From the NCBI GenBank assembly GCA_016648135.1, contig JADDOH010010181.1, positions 28,733-92,732 on the forward strand: 64,000 nt of DNA. Direction: 5' to 3'. Below, one piece after another: positions 1 to 10,111 of the stretch (its first letter is position 1; every line of letters starts with the position of its first letter). A program made the translations under genes and the position numbers. Under the pieces are notes generated by a model, which saw only the letters and a program-made list of their open reading frames with translations, did no database searches and was not told the DNA's origin. This DNA is from Agrypnia vestita. Its lineage: Eukaryota > Arthropoda > Insecta > Trichoptera > Phryganeidae.

Positions 1-215
1 GGATGATAAAGAAAATGGGAAGAATGCGAATGGGGCGAGTATAGATAAGTCAGATTTTGGAGGGTGGCACTACTAAAAGCTTCTACAATGGAAGATCGCG
101 CATGGGAAGGCATTTGAAAGCAAAATTGGCGTGCCATGAGAGAAGAGTGTGGATTCTATCCTCTCTGCCTACCCCTGTGGGTAAATCACGTGATGATATT
201 AGTTAGTTAGTTAAT
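1..215 (+). mobile_element. Decayed LINE 3' end (RTE-like tail, family L1)
   Basis: Reads as the end of a non-LTR retrotransposon. The bases for 'RRVW...LSSLPTPVGK' at 145-190 match the better copies at 4490-4575 and 7500-7590, followed by a TTAG microsatellite tail. Several frame breaks are present. It is cut by the window edge, so only the last part is seen. Confidence 0.6.
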
Positions 216-262
216 TATTTAGTTTATGTAAGTGGTTGTTAGGTATTCCTCAATATGTTTAT

Positions 263-594
263 TACTTAATTAAGATAAATTGTAGAAGTCTTACAGAGAC
301 GAAGCTATGAATATGAGAAACGTATGTGGAAGTCTTTTTTATACGATGGCTCAGGGTTTACAACCTGTATGCGCTGGCTTCAGTGATCACTCTACACAAT
401 ACAATGTTCACCAATCCATCGTAAGAACATCCACATATTATCATTTTTTTTAAGTTCTATATATGAGCAAATCTGATAATCTTTCGTTTATATGAATGGA
501 CTATGGTAGAGACATCTGCAGTCTTTTCTTGTGAACTAGTATACATTAATTTATATAATTTAACTTCTATAATTTATCTTAATTAATTAATTAA
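263..594. mobile_element. Foldback MITE, family FB1 (short copy)
   Basis: The left end 'TTAAGATAAATTGTAGAAGT' near 270 is mirrored by 'ACTTCTATAATTTATCTTAA' near 563-582. The internal segment (about 290-440) with 'GAGACGAAGCTA', 'GTACGATGGCTCAGGG'-like and 'GTGATCACTCTACACAAT' motifs recurs at 3600-3760, 4010-4175 (inverted) and 16875-17036. No coding sequence is present. Confidence 0.6.
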
Positions 595-622
595 GCATCC
601 CTCTGGAGACAAAATCCGGTAA

Positions 623-1042
623 AAAATATTTTACGGTGTTGAAGCATGGACGCTGAAGGTAACTATTCTAAATCGCCTAGAGGCGTTCGAAATGTGGATA
701 CAACGTAAAATGTTAAGGATATCTTGGACTGACATGACTAGTAATGTTGAAGTTTTACGTAGAGCAAATACAAACAGACAGTTACTCAACATAGTAAAGC
801 TCCGTAAAATGTCATATTTTGGTCATATAATGAGAGGCGAAAAATACTCCATCCTTCAGCTCGTCGTGAAGGGGAAGATTGAGGGTCGCAGAGGGGTGGG
901 AAGGAGACGGCATTCCTGGCTTCGAAACATCCGAGAGTGGACCGGGATAAGAAGCGTGGAAGAGCTGTTCCGCACTGCCCTGGACAGGGAAACTTTCTCC
1001 CAGATGATCGCCAACGTCGGGGGGACCCGACAGGGCGCATGA
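623..1042 (+). pseudogene. Non-LTR retrotransposon reverse transcriptase, C-terminal fragment
   Basis: An open frame from 623 to the stop at 1042 encodes the region after the reverse transcriptase domain of an insect endonuclease-reverse-transcriptase LINE. Recognisable blocks are 'YGVEAWTLK' (from 632), 'RLEAFEMW', 'KMLRISWTD', 'NVEVLRRA', 'KMSYFGHIMRG', 'GKIEGRRGVGRRR' and 'SWLRNIREW'. This is the tail of a protein of about 1000 aa; the endonuclease and the catalytic palm are missing. It differs from the family whose tails lie at 4262, 7215 and 7990. It is 5'-truncated, as is usual after incomplete reverse transcription. It is not a host gene. Confidence 0.8.
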
Positions 1043-1535
1043 AGAAGAAGGTAAAAAATATTGTTATGTTTACTGCTTTTTATATTTTAACTGCTGCATA
1101 TTCACTAAATAAAATATAAAACACCCAGAATTCCATTAGCATTTTGCACTAAAGTTATACTCATAACTTTTTGAAAGAATTGTATTAAAAAAATATTGCA
1201 CTTTTGGCGCCCCGAGCAGTCACCGGTTCGGCCCAAAGCACGGCCCCGTCTGTAAGGATTTTAACATTAAGCTCCTTTCGAACTTTCAACGTTTCAAACA
1301 AGAAGGGTAAAGAGCACACGGAAATAATATACCACGCGAGTAAAACGTCTTATTACCTTAGCCATCTTGTAAAAAAGCAAGTTCCGCCCAACATACCCGT
1401 CACAGCGGTTCCTTGTGACCAAGGGCGTGCGGTGAGTACATTGAAGAATGACTTTTACTCGAAAAATATGTTTTGAAAAAAAGAGGGAAATAAAGGATGT
1501 ATCTCGTAATATTCCCATCACAATTATTATCATGG

Positions 1536-1760
1536 TGGCTGTGGCCCGTCAAAAATGACGTACTTTTATTATGTATGTTTCGACCGCCAGTTAAGGCTGT
1601 GAGAACAGCGCTATCTAGAGTAGCATGGCGTCTTGATAACGTTTGCGATGGACATTATTGAACAGAGAATTATGCTTTCTTGGCTTTTTATACCTCATTA
1701 TTATTTGAGCCATCTGGTTAGTGTTAGTGACGGACATTGTGAAATAGAGAATTATTTAAA
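1536..1760. repeat. Repeat fragment with 'CCCGTCAAAAATGACG' motif
   Basis: The motif at 1544-1562 recurs at 10775-10795 and, diverged, at 21063. The segment 1595-1640 (gaacagcgctatctagagtagc) matches the complement of 3475-3550. It is probably the 5' part of the composite SINE seen at 10775-11470. It has no coding capacity, and its boundaries are uncertain. Confidence 0.4.
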
Positions 1761-1799
1761 TATCAGGATTAATGATTAACACCACTGACATATGCGATA

Positions 1800-2320
1800 T
1801 AGTAATTTTTATTTATTTATTTATTTATTTATTTAATGTTTATGGAAGACCAACAGCACAAAAAAAAGCATAGAAAACATTGATACAATATAGATGGCCA
1901 ATTACAGGTCTCCACATTTAGAAATATGTCACTAATGATAAATATTTGTGATATACTAAGGCATATTAATTATATAGAAAGAAAGAATAAAAAATTCAAA
2001 CAAACAGAAATATGTCAGTAATGATAAATATTTATGATATTCTAAGGCATAATAATTATATAGAAAGAAAAAATAAAAAATTTAAACAAACAGAAATATG
2101 TCAGTAATGATAAATATTTATGATATACTAAGGCATATTAATTATATAGAAAGAAAGAATAAAAAATTTAAACAAACAGAAATATGTCAGTAATGATAAA
2201 TATTTATGATATACTGAGGCATATTAATTATATAGAAAGAAAGAATAAAAAATTTAAACAAACAGAAATATGTCAGTGATGATAAATATTTATGATATAC
2301 TGAGGCATATTAATTATATG
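1800..2320 (-). mobile_element. LINE 3' UTR (jockey-like family) with internal 86-bp tandem repeat
   Basis: 1800-1925 matches the 3' end of the LINE at 21536-22441 in the same orientation, beginning with the TTTA-rich tail. Inside it a unit of exactly 86 bp starts at 1921, 2007, 2093, 2179 and 2265 (4.6 copies). The copy at 21650 has a single unit. The element is truncated at about 2320. Confidence 0.75.
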
Positions 2321-2514
2321 CCTGCACTTATTAATGAATGCGTTAATTAGGTAAAGGAATTTAATTTTAATGAAACTGAAATATTAAAAAAAATCTAAAT
2401 ATTTAAACAAAAACCTCATTTGGTATTTTATTAAAAAAAATATTTAATGACAAAAAAAAAATTCTAAAAATCTAAAAATTTTTTTTTTTCGAAAATACAA
2501 TTTTGTTAAAAAAA

Positions 2515-2605
2515 ACTATAAAGAAGTTACGGACGTTAAACGAAGTTATGGGGACAGACGGGCGTACAGACAGACAACGAAATTATTATAATTGGTATAT
2601 CGGGC
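2515..2605 (+). repeat. SINE-S3 tail fragment
   Basis: Carries the shared tail 'GAAGTTACGGACGTTAAACG' then GGACAGACGG-type repeats, then 'CGAAATTATTATAATTGG'. The same string ends the longer copies at 11250-11470, 21160-21335 and 58095-58290. Confidence 0.6.
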
Positions 2606-3371
2606 CCTTCCCGGCAAAAAAAAAAATAAATCGTAAAATTCTCAGTACATAGGCGGAGATTTTTAAAATATTTTTAAAGTTTTTCAATTGAATTTTAATA
2701 TTATATCTGTAAACCACAATAATCTACTGTAAAATGATATTTTTACTCTTGAACGTGAACAACAATTAAACAAAAAAATCAATAGTCTTTATTTGGACAG
2801 AAAAGGGTTAAACACATACAGGTATAATGAACTTCTTAAGTGCACTGGTTGTTAACACTGCGCGGCCAACAGCCTAAAAAAACTAGAAAAACCAAGACCA
2901 GACAGTTGGAAAAACGTGTCTCAAGTTCAAAGTTGGTTTATTTTGAGACGGTCGCGCATCCTTACTGAACTTAATGACCTCAAATAAAATAAGAACAAAC
3001 GAATAATACAACATAAGAGGAATTTACCAATTTATTTATTTATTTAACGACTTTAACCACGATTATTCAGCCTTTTGAGAGATTCTAAGTATAACACTCG
3101 AACCAAAACATTTTTTTTTCATATAAGTATAGGTACTCGTAAATGAAATGAATCCATCAGTTTGGTATAAGACTTGGTAAAAAATGCTATATACTAATCT
3201 ATAACCAATGAAATCATGATAATAGTATTATTACAGAATGCCAGTAAATTACAACTCTTCTAAAATGATTAGAAATGTTCTGGATTCAACGCACTGGAAT
3301 ATCGTATATAGTGGAAAATAAACAACATTAAAATTAAATAAATAAAAATAACTTTGTTAAGCACCACTTAT

Positions 3372-3418
3372 ATTTTTTTTACAAGTTTCGCTACGACCGT
3401 AGCTTCTTCAGGGAGAAA
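3372..3418 (-). ncRNA. Hammerhead-ribozyme-like motif, degenerate stem I
   Basis: On the minus strand CTGAAGA (3405-3411) is followed by a 5-bp stem II (GCTAC, loop GGTC, GTAGC) and then GAAAC (3385-3389), TT and GTA. All core bases fit CUGANGA...GAAA...NUH. Flanking stem I is poor (pyrimidines against an A-run). It shares the downstream 'AAATATAAGTGG'-type tail with the intact motif at 62840, so it belongs to the same repeat family. Confidence 0.5.
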
Positions 3419-3591
3419 CATTGCTGCGAAATCAGGATTAATAGTTTTTTTTATGATACAATATACTTCCATATCTAACGCTGTCAAAACGCTACGCTAT
3501 TCTAGATAGCGCCGTTCTCACAGCGTGAAATACGTGATTTTTGACGGGTTATAGAGAGTTTTTATAAATAAACATAGGTTATATAAAAAGT

Positions 3592-4181
3592 TAAAATAAA
3601 TTATAGAAGTCTCACGGAGGCGAAGCTAGTTATATGAGAAATTTGTAAGGAAGTCTTTTTGTACGATGGCCCAGGAATTACAACCTGTATGAGCTGGCTT
3701 AAGTGATCACTCTACACAATGCAACGTTCACCAATTACATCGAAAAAACATTCACACTTCGAATTTTGGAAAGTTATATATATATAATATCTCTATATAT
3801 AGATTATATATATAATATATATAGCTATATATATATATATATGTTCTAAATAGAAATCATACGTATTTTTAAATTATTAAAAATATAGAAATATCACTAC
3901 CAGCTGCGAAATCTATGTATAGTGTTTCATGAGAAGAGACAACAGATGTCACTAGCCTTGAACCTATAACCCTTGAAATATTCGGATGATTCCTATTTGG
4001 AACGTATTCGATGCGGGATGTTCTTTGGATGGAATTGGTGAACGTTGCATCGTGTAGTGTGATCACTTAAGCCAGCTCATACAGGTTGTAAGCCCTGGGC
4101 CATCGAACAAAAAAACTTCCATACATGTTGCTCATATAAATAGCTTCGTCTCTGTGAGACTTATATAATTTATCTTAATTA
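3592..4181. mobile_element. Foldback MITE, family FB1 (full copy)
   Basis: Arms of about 170 bp (3592-3765 and 4008-4181) are reverse complements, each carrying the 'GAAGCTA...GATGGC...GTGATCAC' core. They flank a (TA)n-rich spacer at 3775-3845 and a unique stretch up to 4000. No transposase is encoded, so it is a non-autonomous foldback element. Confidence 0.75.
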
Positions 4182-4261
4182 AATAATAATCCCGCTGTGG
4201 ATAAATCCAGTATATAAAAATATTGTTAGTTATAAAAAGTGTTTATTTCCCGTTGTTACCA

Positions 4262-4605
4262 GTGGCTGTAGTGTGGTAGATAGAATAAAGAAAGGAGTGC
4301 TGAGATGGTTTGGTCATGTGGAACGTATGAACGAGGAAAGGATGGTTAAGAAAATATATGAGGCGAATGTTGAAGGCAACAGGAATAGAGGGCGTCCGAA
4401 AGACCTGGCGCGATCAGGTACTACAAGTATTTAAGGATGGCCCTGTTAAAAGCCGCAACAATCGTAGAACGTGTATGAGAAGATGTATGAATGTGGCCGA
4501 AGCAAAAGTGGTGTGCCAGGATAGAAGAGTGTGGCGTTCAATCCTCTCTGTTTACCCCTGCAGGGAAACGGCGTGATGGTTAGTTAGTTAGTTTTATTAC
4601 CAGTG
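4262..4605 (+). pseudogene. RTE-like LINE tail, family L1
   Basis: The C-terminal end of a LINE protein appears in two adjacent frames: 'RIKKGVLRWFGHVERM' (from about 4284), 'NVEGNRNRGRPK', then after a frame shift 'RRCMNVAEAKVVCQDRRVW' (about 4480-4540) and 'YPCRETA' before the stop. A TTAG-repeat tail follows (4576-4598). The GHVERM and GRP blocks are typical of the extreme C terminus of RTE-type insect LINE proteins. It is dead. Confidence 0.8.
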
Positions 4606-4889
4606 GGTTACATCTAGTACAGTATAACTTGATCTAATTTCGTCGCACATTTAATATCCGTGCAGTGCTTCGATTGTTCTGGACGCATTAGCATAACAAT
4701 ATCGCGGTGAAGTCCCCCGGGTTAACACGAAGCGGAACAAGGAATAAAAAGGCGCGGCGGAGTCATCATCCGTGTCTCCTTTTCCTGAGGGAACCGCCAC
4801 AGGGCGCACACAAAGGTGTCTATGCTTTTTAATAATCTCAAATAAATGTTTTTAAATATTATTCACTAATAATCTTGGATGTACATATA

Positions 4890-7146
4890 CAGGGTTATTT
4901 GGAAAACATTAATAACCTCGCAGGACTATATTCCCGCCTTGAGTCGCTGCTTATGGGTCGAAAATGTTCAAACTATCATGATCTAATATCAATAGTTACG
5001 GAGATGTGCGACATCAAAATTTGCATTTTTTTTTCAATATTTCTGACATATTTTTTTACAAAAGTTGAAGCTTCATCACAGTAACTTATATCGGTTACGA
5101 AAAATTCATTCGTTTCAATAAAAGTTAAAATAATAAAAACCTTGAAAAAATTCCAATTGGAATGTTTTCCAATCAGCAAGTAAATATACACTTCTTACTT
5201 ACTTACCATCACAAAGTTTACTGTAGGACTGGGCAATGACAACTCCGCACTCTAATATCCTGACATACATCTTTCGCCTTATCCATACTCATGTATAATC
5301 GTCGATTTTTGAGGGTTCCAAGAGGACTAATATGCCAGATATTCTCTCCATTTGTACGTCTCCGTTGGATATTTTGGCCAAGTTGTTGAAAAAATTCCAA
5401 TTGGAATGTTTTCCAATCGGCAGGTAAATATACACTTCTTACTTACTTACCATCACAAAGTTTACTGTAGGACTGGGCAATGACAACTCCGCACTCTAAT
5501 ATCCTGACATACATCTTTCGCCTTATCCATACTCATGCATGATCGTCGACTTTTGAGGCTTCCAAGAGGACTAATATGCCAGATATTCTCTCCATTTGTA
5601 CGTCTCCGTTGGATATTTTGGCCAAGTTGTTGAAAAAATTCCAATTGGAATGTTTTCCAATCGGCAGGTAAATATACACTTCTTACTTACTTACCATCAC
5701 AAAGTTTACTGTAGGACTGGGCAATGACAACTCCGCACTCTAATATCCTGACATACATCTTTCGCCTTATCCATACTCATGTATAATCGTCGATTTTTGA
5801 GGGTTCCAAGAGGACTAATATGCCAGATATTCTCTCCATTTGTACGTCTCCGTTGGATATTTTGGCCAAGTTGTTGAAAAAATTCCAATTGGAATGTTTT
5901 CCAATCGGCAGGTAAATATACACTTCTTACTTACTTACCATCACAAAGTTTACTGTAGGACTGGGCAATGACAACTCCGCACTCTAATATCCTGACATAC
6001 ATCTTTCGCCTTATCCATACTCATGCATGATCGTCGACTTTTGAGGCTTCCAAGAGGACTAATATGCCAGATATTCTCTCCATTTGTACGTCTCCGTTGG
6101 ATATTTTGGCCAAGTTGTTGAAAAAATTCCAATTGGAATGTTTTCCAATCGGCAGGTAAATATACACTTCTTACTTACTTACCATCACAAAGTTTACTGT
6201 AGGACTGGACAATGACAACTCCGCACTCTAATATCCTGACATACATCTTTCGCCTTATCCATACTCATGCATGATCGTCGATTTTTGAGGGTTCCAAGAG
6301 GACTAATATGCCAGATATTCTCTCCATTTGTACGTCTCCGTTGGATATTTTGGCCAAGTTGTTGAAAAAATTCCAATTGGAATGTTTTCCAATCGGCAGG
6401 TAAATATACACTTCTTACTTACTTACCATCACAAAGTTTACTGTAGGACTGGGCAATGACAACTCCGCACTCTAATATCCTGACATACATCTTTCGCCTT
6501 ATCCATACTCATGCATGATCGTCGACTTTTGAGGCTTCCAAGAGGACTAATATGCCAGATATTCTCTCCATTTGTACGTCTCCGTTGGATATTTTGGCCA
6601 AGTTGTTGAAAAAATTCCAATTGGAATGTTTTCCAATCGGCAGGTAAATATACACTTCTTACTTACTTACCATCACAAAGTTTACTGTAGGACTGGACAA
6701 TGACAACTCCGCACTCTAATATCCTGACATACATCTTTCGCCTTATCCATACTCATGCATGATCGTCGATTTTTGAGGGTTCCAAGAGGACTAATATGCC
6801 AGATATTCTCTCCATTTGTACGTCTCCGTTGGATATTTTGGCCAAGTTGTTGAAAAAATTCCAATTGGAATGTTTTCCAATTGTAATTCGAAGGTTTTTA
6901 TTATTTTATTTAACTTGTATTAAAGGGAATGAATTTTTCATATTCGATATAAGTTACTGTAATGATACCTAGTCCAACGTTTTACAAAAAATAAGTCAGA
7001 AATATTGACAAAAAAAAATTCAAACTTTGATGTCGCATATCACCATAACTATTGATATTAGATCATGATAGCTTAAACATTTTTGACTCATAATCAAGGC
7101 AGGAATATAGTCCTGCGAGGTTATTAATGTTTTACAAATAACCCTG
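4890..7146. mobile_element. Long-TIR DNA element with TA target duplication, carrying a satellite array
   Basis: The ends are 'CAGGGTTATTTGGAAAACAT' at 4890 and its near complement ending 'AAATAACCCTG' at 7146, each bordered by TA (4888-4889, 7147-7148). The inverted arms run about 260 bp (4890-5155; 6880-7146) with scattered differences, including a 5-nt indel near 4945. Apart from the 244-bp array (separate entry) there is no transposase. TA duplication suggests mobilisation by a Tc1/mariner/pogo-type transposase. Related, more diverged arms occur at 39245-39470 and 58436-58690. Confidence 0.8.
5150..6880 (-). repeat. 244-bp tandem array, seven copies, dimeric higher-order pattern
   Basis: The unit repeats with period 244 (equivalent points at 5218, 5462, 5706, 5950, 6194, 6438, 6682). 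Each unit contains a 60-codon minus-strand frame ending in 'MDKAKDVCQDIRVRSC', which is the L1 LINE tail, then the TTAC microsatellite tail. The junction includes the 14-bp palindrome ATTCCAATTGGAAT, which is the inner end of the host element's arms. Copies alternate between 'TLKNRR' (A) and 'SLKSRR' (B) variants: A B A B A' B A'. The two A' copies also share 'GACTGGACAATG' in place of 'GACTGGGCAATG'. The frames are inherited from the LINE and are not genes. Confidence 0.9.
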
Positions 7147-7214
7147 TATAGTGTAGCAAATACTTCTACCCTGCTTGTGCAAATCCAGACATGACAAAGA
7201 AAATAATTAATAAA

Positions 7215-7612
7215 TTACTAGTGGAAAACCCATTTATGATAGAGTAAAGAATGAAGATATTAGGAATGAATATAAAACTGATCTTAGCATAGTTAATAGA
7301 ATTAAAAAAGGGTCGCTCAGATGGTTTGGGCATGTTGAGCGAATGAATGACGAAAGAATGGTTAGAAATATATACCTATAAATGCAAGTGTTGATGGCTC
7401 CAGAAAGAGAGGGCGACCGGTGGCATGACCAGATTAACCAGATACTAGAAGATGGTCCCGTTAGAAGCCTCAACAACCGGCGAGTTTGCATGCGAAGATG
7501 TATGAATGTGGATGAGGCGAGAGTTGTATGTCAGGACAGAAGAGTGTGGCGCTCTATCCTCTCTGCCTACCCCCACGGGGAAACGGCATTATCGTAAGTA
7601 AGTAAGTAAATA
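7215..7612 (+). pseudogene. RTE-like LINE tail, family L1
   Basis: Encodes, with frame breaks, 'RIKKGSLRWFGHVERMNDER' (7300-7360), then 'RRCMNVDEARVVCQDRRVW' (about 7490-7550) and 'LSAYPHGETA', with a TAAG-repeat tail at 7592-7610. It is a better-preserved sibling of 4262-4605 in the same orientation. It sits just outside the long-TIR element. Confidence 0.8.
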
Positions 7613-7989
7613 TAAATATGTTTACGAGATACTGAACATGATTACGAATAGTTAATAATGTATGTAACGAATCCATGCAGAGAGAATAGTAAGAAAGATA
7701 TACAACGCGAGTGTTGAAGGAAGTGTCCATCAGAGATAGGAGGGGAGAAGTGGATAGTCTTCTTCACCTTCGTCTTACTCTCATTGAAAGCAGTTGTAAT
7801 CATGGAACTGCAGTTGACAAAGTGACGGCATAAATTACCTGTCGCCACTAATTTCGGTCCGTGGCATTCCAAGAATGGGCTTTGGATTAAATAGTTAATC
7901 AGGTCAATCAAGACCTTCCACGAGAACTGGTTCCTTCCGTCTTCCCTTGAATAACCAATTTTTTCCATGGTGTCCTCGGATAGGTATAA

Positions 7990-8195
7990 CAACTTGGCCA
8001 AATATCCAACGGAGACGTACAAATAGAGAGAATATCTAGCATGTTAGTCCTCTTGGAACCCTCAAAAGTCGACGATTATGCATGAGTATGGATAAGGCGA
8101 AAGATGTATGTCAGGATATTAGAGTGCGGAGTTGTCACTGCCTAGTCCTACAGTAAACTTTATGATGGTAAGTAAGTAAGAAGCGTATATTTATT
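7990..8195 (+). repeat. Single copy of the 244-bp unit's LINE part, opposite orientation
   Basis: From 'AACTTGGCCAAATATCCAAC' (about 7992) through 'GGATAAGGCGAAAGATGTAT' to the TAAG tail (8167-8182), this is the reverse complement of most of the array unit. It lacks the ATTCCAATTGGAAT junction. It ends the peptide 'CMSMDKAKDVCQDIRV' in frame. It is probably the L1-derived source sequence, or a sister insertion, from which the array unit arose. Confidence 0.75.
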
Positions 8196-8340
8196 TACTT
8201 GTCATAAATCGTTTTATGTAGATGTTCTATATGAAACGTGCGTAACTTTGAATGAAGGCAAGAATATAAAATACTAAATAAAAAAATATCATTAATTCAT
8301 TAAAAATATTTGTATTGACCACATGGAGTAAGTAACTCTA

Positions 8341-8380
8341 CGTCTACCGGTTTCGATTCCACTGTGTTGTTGTCAGGACG
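8341..8380 (-). ncRNA. Degenerate hammerhead-like motif (subfamily A)
   Basis: Minus strand: CGTC (8377-8380), CTGACAA (8370-8376) in place of CTGATGA, a weak stem II, GAAAC, CGGTA, then GACG (8341-8344) pairing with the CGTC. The G8-to-A change in the core should abolish cleavage. It matches the pair at 28963-29003 and 29169-29208. Confidence 0.5.
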
Positions 8381-8384
8381 GAAG

Positions 8385-8800
8385 CATACTAACAATCCAT
8401 TACTTTTTCTAGCAAAAAAATCAAATGTTGAACGAATACCGAAGGTCATAAATAAATATGGACAAAGAACATTAAAATATGTCATACCAAAAATATTTAA
8501 TAAAATCCCATGTCGTGTCAAAATGGATATTAATAAAAAAGGGCAAAATACAGAATTAATGAATATGTTATTAAATAAAAGAGACTTATTTTGATTTTGG
8601 TAATATTTGTATTTTTCTTGTATTGTTGTATAGTATTGTAGATTTGTATTTGAGTTTTATAAGATCTATTGTAATTAATTAATATGAATGTATTTCTGGT
8701 ATATACAATTTATTTATATATATGTATTGATGCACCTACAGACAAATATCAATGTGATGTTTTGTGGGTCTGAGATGTAAAAAAAAAAAAAAAAAAAATT
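8385..8800 (+). pseudogene. LINE ORF2 C-terminal fragment with 3' UTR and poly(A)
   Basis: The frame ending at 8594 contains 'YGQRTLKYVIPKIFNKIP', the block found near the end of jockey/CR1-type reverse transcriptase proteins. A short 3' UTR and an A-run at 8780-8800 follow. It is 5'-truncated, and no catalytic residues remain. Confidence 0.55.
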
Positions 8801-8985
8801 AATAAAAAAAATAAAAAAAAAGGATTATATACAACCACAAAGTTAACACTATAAACATGTCATGTCATTTATACGATGACAAAAATATGTCATTTATGGA
8901 TGCTCTAAATATGATCTAAAATGGTCTAAAAATATGGTCTAAAATGGTCGGATACAAATGATATAAAATGATTTATTAGTAGCTA

Positions 8986-9038
8986 CTGAGATATTATATT
9001 ATACGTATTGTCAAAATACGTATAATATAATATCTCAG
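8986..9038. repeat. Perfect 24-bp inverted repeat (hairpin)
   Basis: The arm starting CTGAGATATTATATTATACG is followed after a 5-nt loop (GTCAA) by its exact complement ending at 9038. It has no coding context. An A/T-rich stretch with repeated 'atggtctaaaa' words (8900-8950) lies just before it. Confidence 0.85.
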
Positions 9039-10110
9039 TACCTAAATAAATTAAAATGTTTGGGGTCTTAGTGCACTGCGTTAAGATCCCAACATTTCTT
9101 ATTCGAAGAACGTCTGTATTTTCTGTGAAATGATCCAATTTTAAATACATATTTCAAAATTCAGTTTTAATACCTACTTTATAGAAGATAGATACACAAA
9201 CAAACTCATATAAAAACATCACAAAATCCCATTTTTTATTTCACCCTGGAATCATTTACGAAACATTATACAAAAAACATTGCACAAACAATGTAACACA
9301 CAAGCGTATCAACTTTGCGGATATCCTATTGTGGCAGTTCCCGAAATAATGATTGACATTTTCCTGTTGCATCATATATGCGTACTAATATATACAAATA
9401 GTAGGTACCTACATGTTATACATAGGTACCTATATCAATAGGTACCTATAGTGTGATTCACACTTTACACAACCCACTATTTAATTTACAATTGTACATT
9501 TAAAAAAAAACTGATTAACATAACATGGCCCACCACTAGTGACTTAATTCTATTCAATTTGTCCTAAATATGTACATACTTATCTTCTACCAATATTTCG
9601 CACGAAGTCTTACATTCAAATGAGTTATCGTATTGTTATTTCCTATGGCAATAGAATATACAATTTTCCTCGTAACTCCTATGATATATGTAGGTACGTA
9701 CATTTTTAATAAAAATTGCGAAACGCTGGGATTCTCGCAAGCACTTAATATATGTGAGAAAACATTCTCCTGTCGCAAGATTAGCGTACCTACCTCCACA
9801 CAAATATTACATTTCATTCATTCCACTGGCCTCGGATGGACGGCTTCCGGAAGTGAAGGAATTAAACGCACGTTGGTTACATCACAAAGAGCGGAAAAAA
9901 CGCCGGATGTCCGATTCATTTTGAATATAGAACAGAAACTGGTTGTAAACGGAGGAATTCCGTGCAACGTCACAGCGTTTGAGGCTAATTAATGAATAAA
10001 TGAGTACGTACACTTAATTATTGAGAGTAGGTACTTAGGCAAGTACATAGTCTTAGTAATGGGTGATTCGTAAATTCGCGGCATCCACAATTTTAATATA
10101 AACTCGGCCC
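9039..10110. other. No gene recognised
   Basis: Unique-looking AT-rich DNA. Palindromic GGTACC words cluster at 9403-9450. The open frame at 9633-9992 has no recognisable motif and a composition like the surroundings. Confidence 0.5.
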
Positions 10111-10111
10111 G

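Noticed and set aside
5218..6864. Seven identical-length 60-codon minus-strand frames
   Set aside because: They are the same LINE tail repeated by the 244-bp array; the frame is inherited, with no independent start or promoter.
9633..9992. 119-codon plus frame as a gene
   Set aside because: No recognisable domain, AT-rich composition like its surroundings, and no splice or promoter context.
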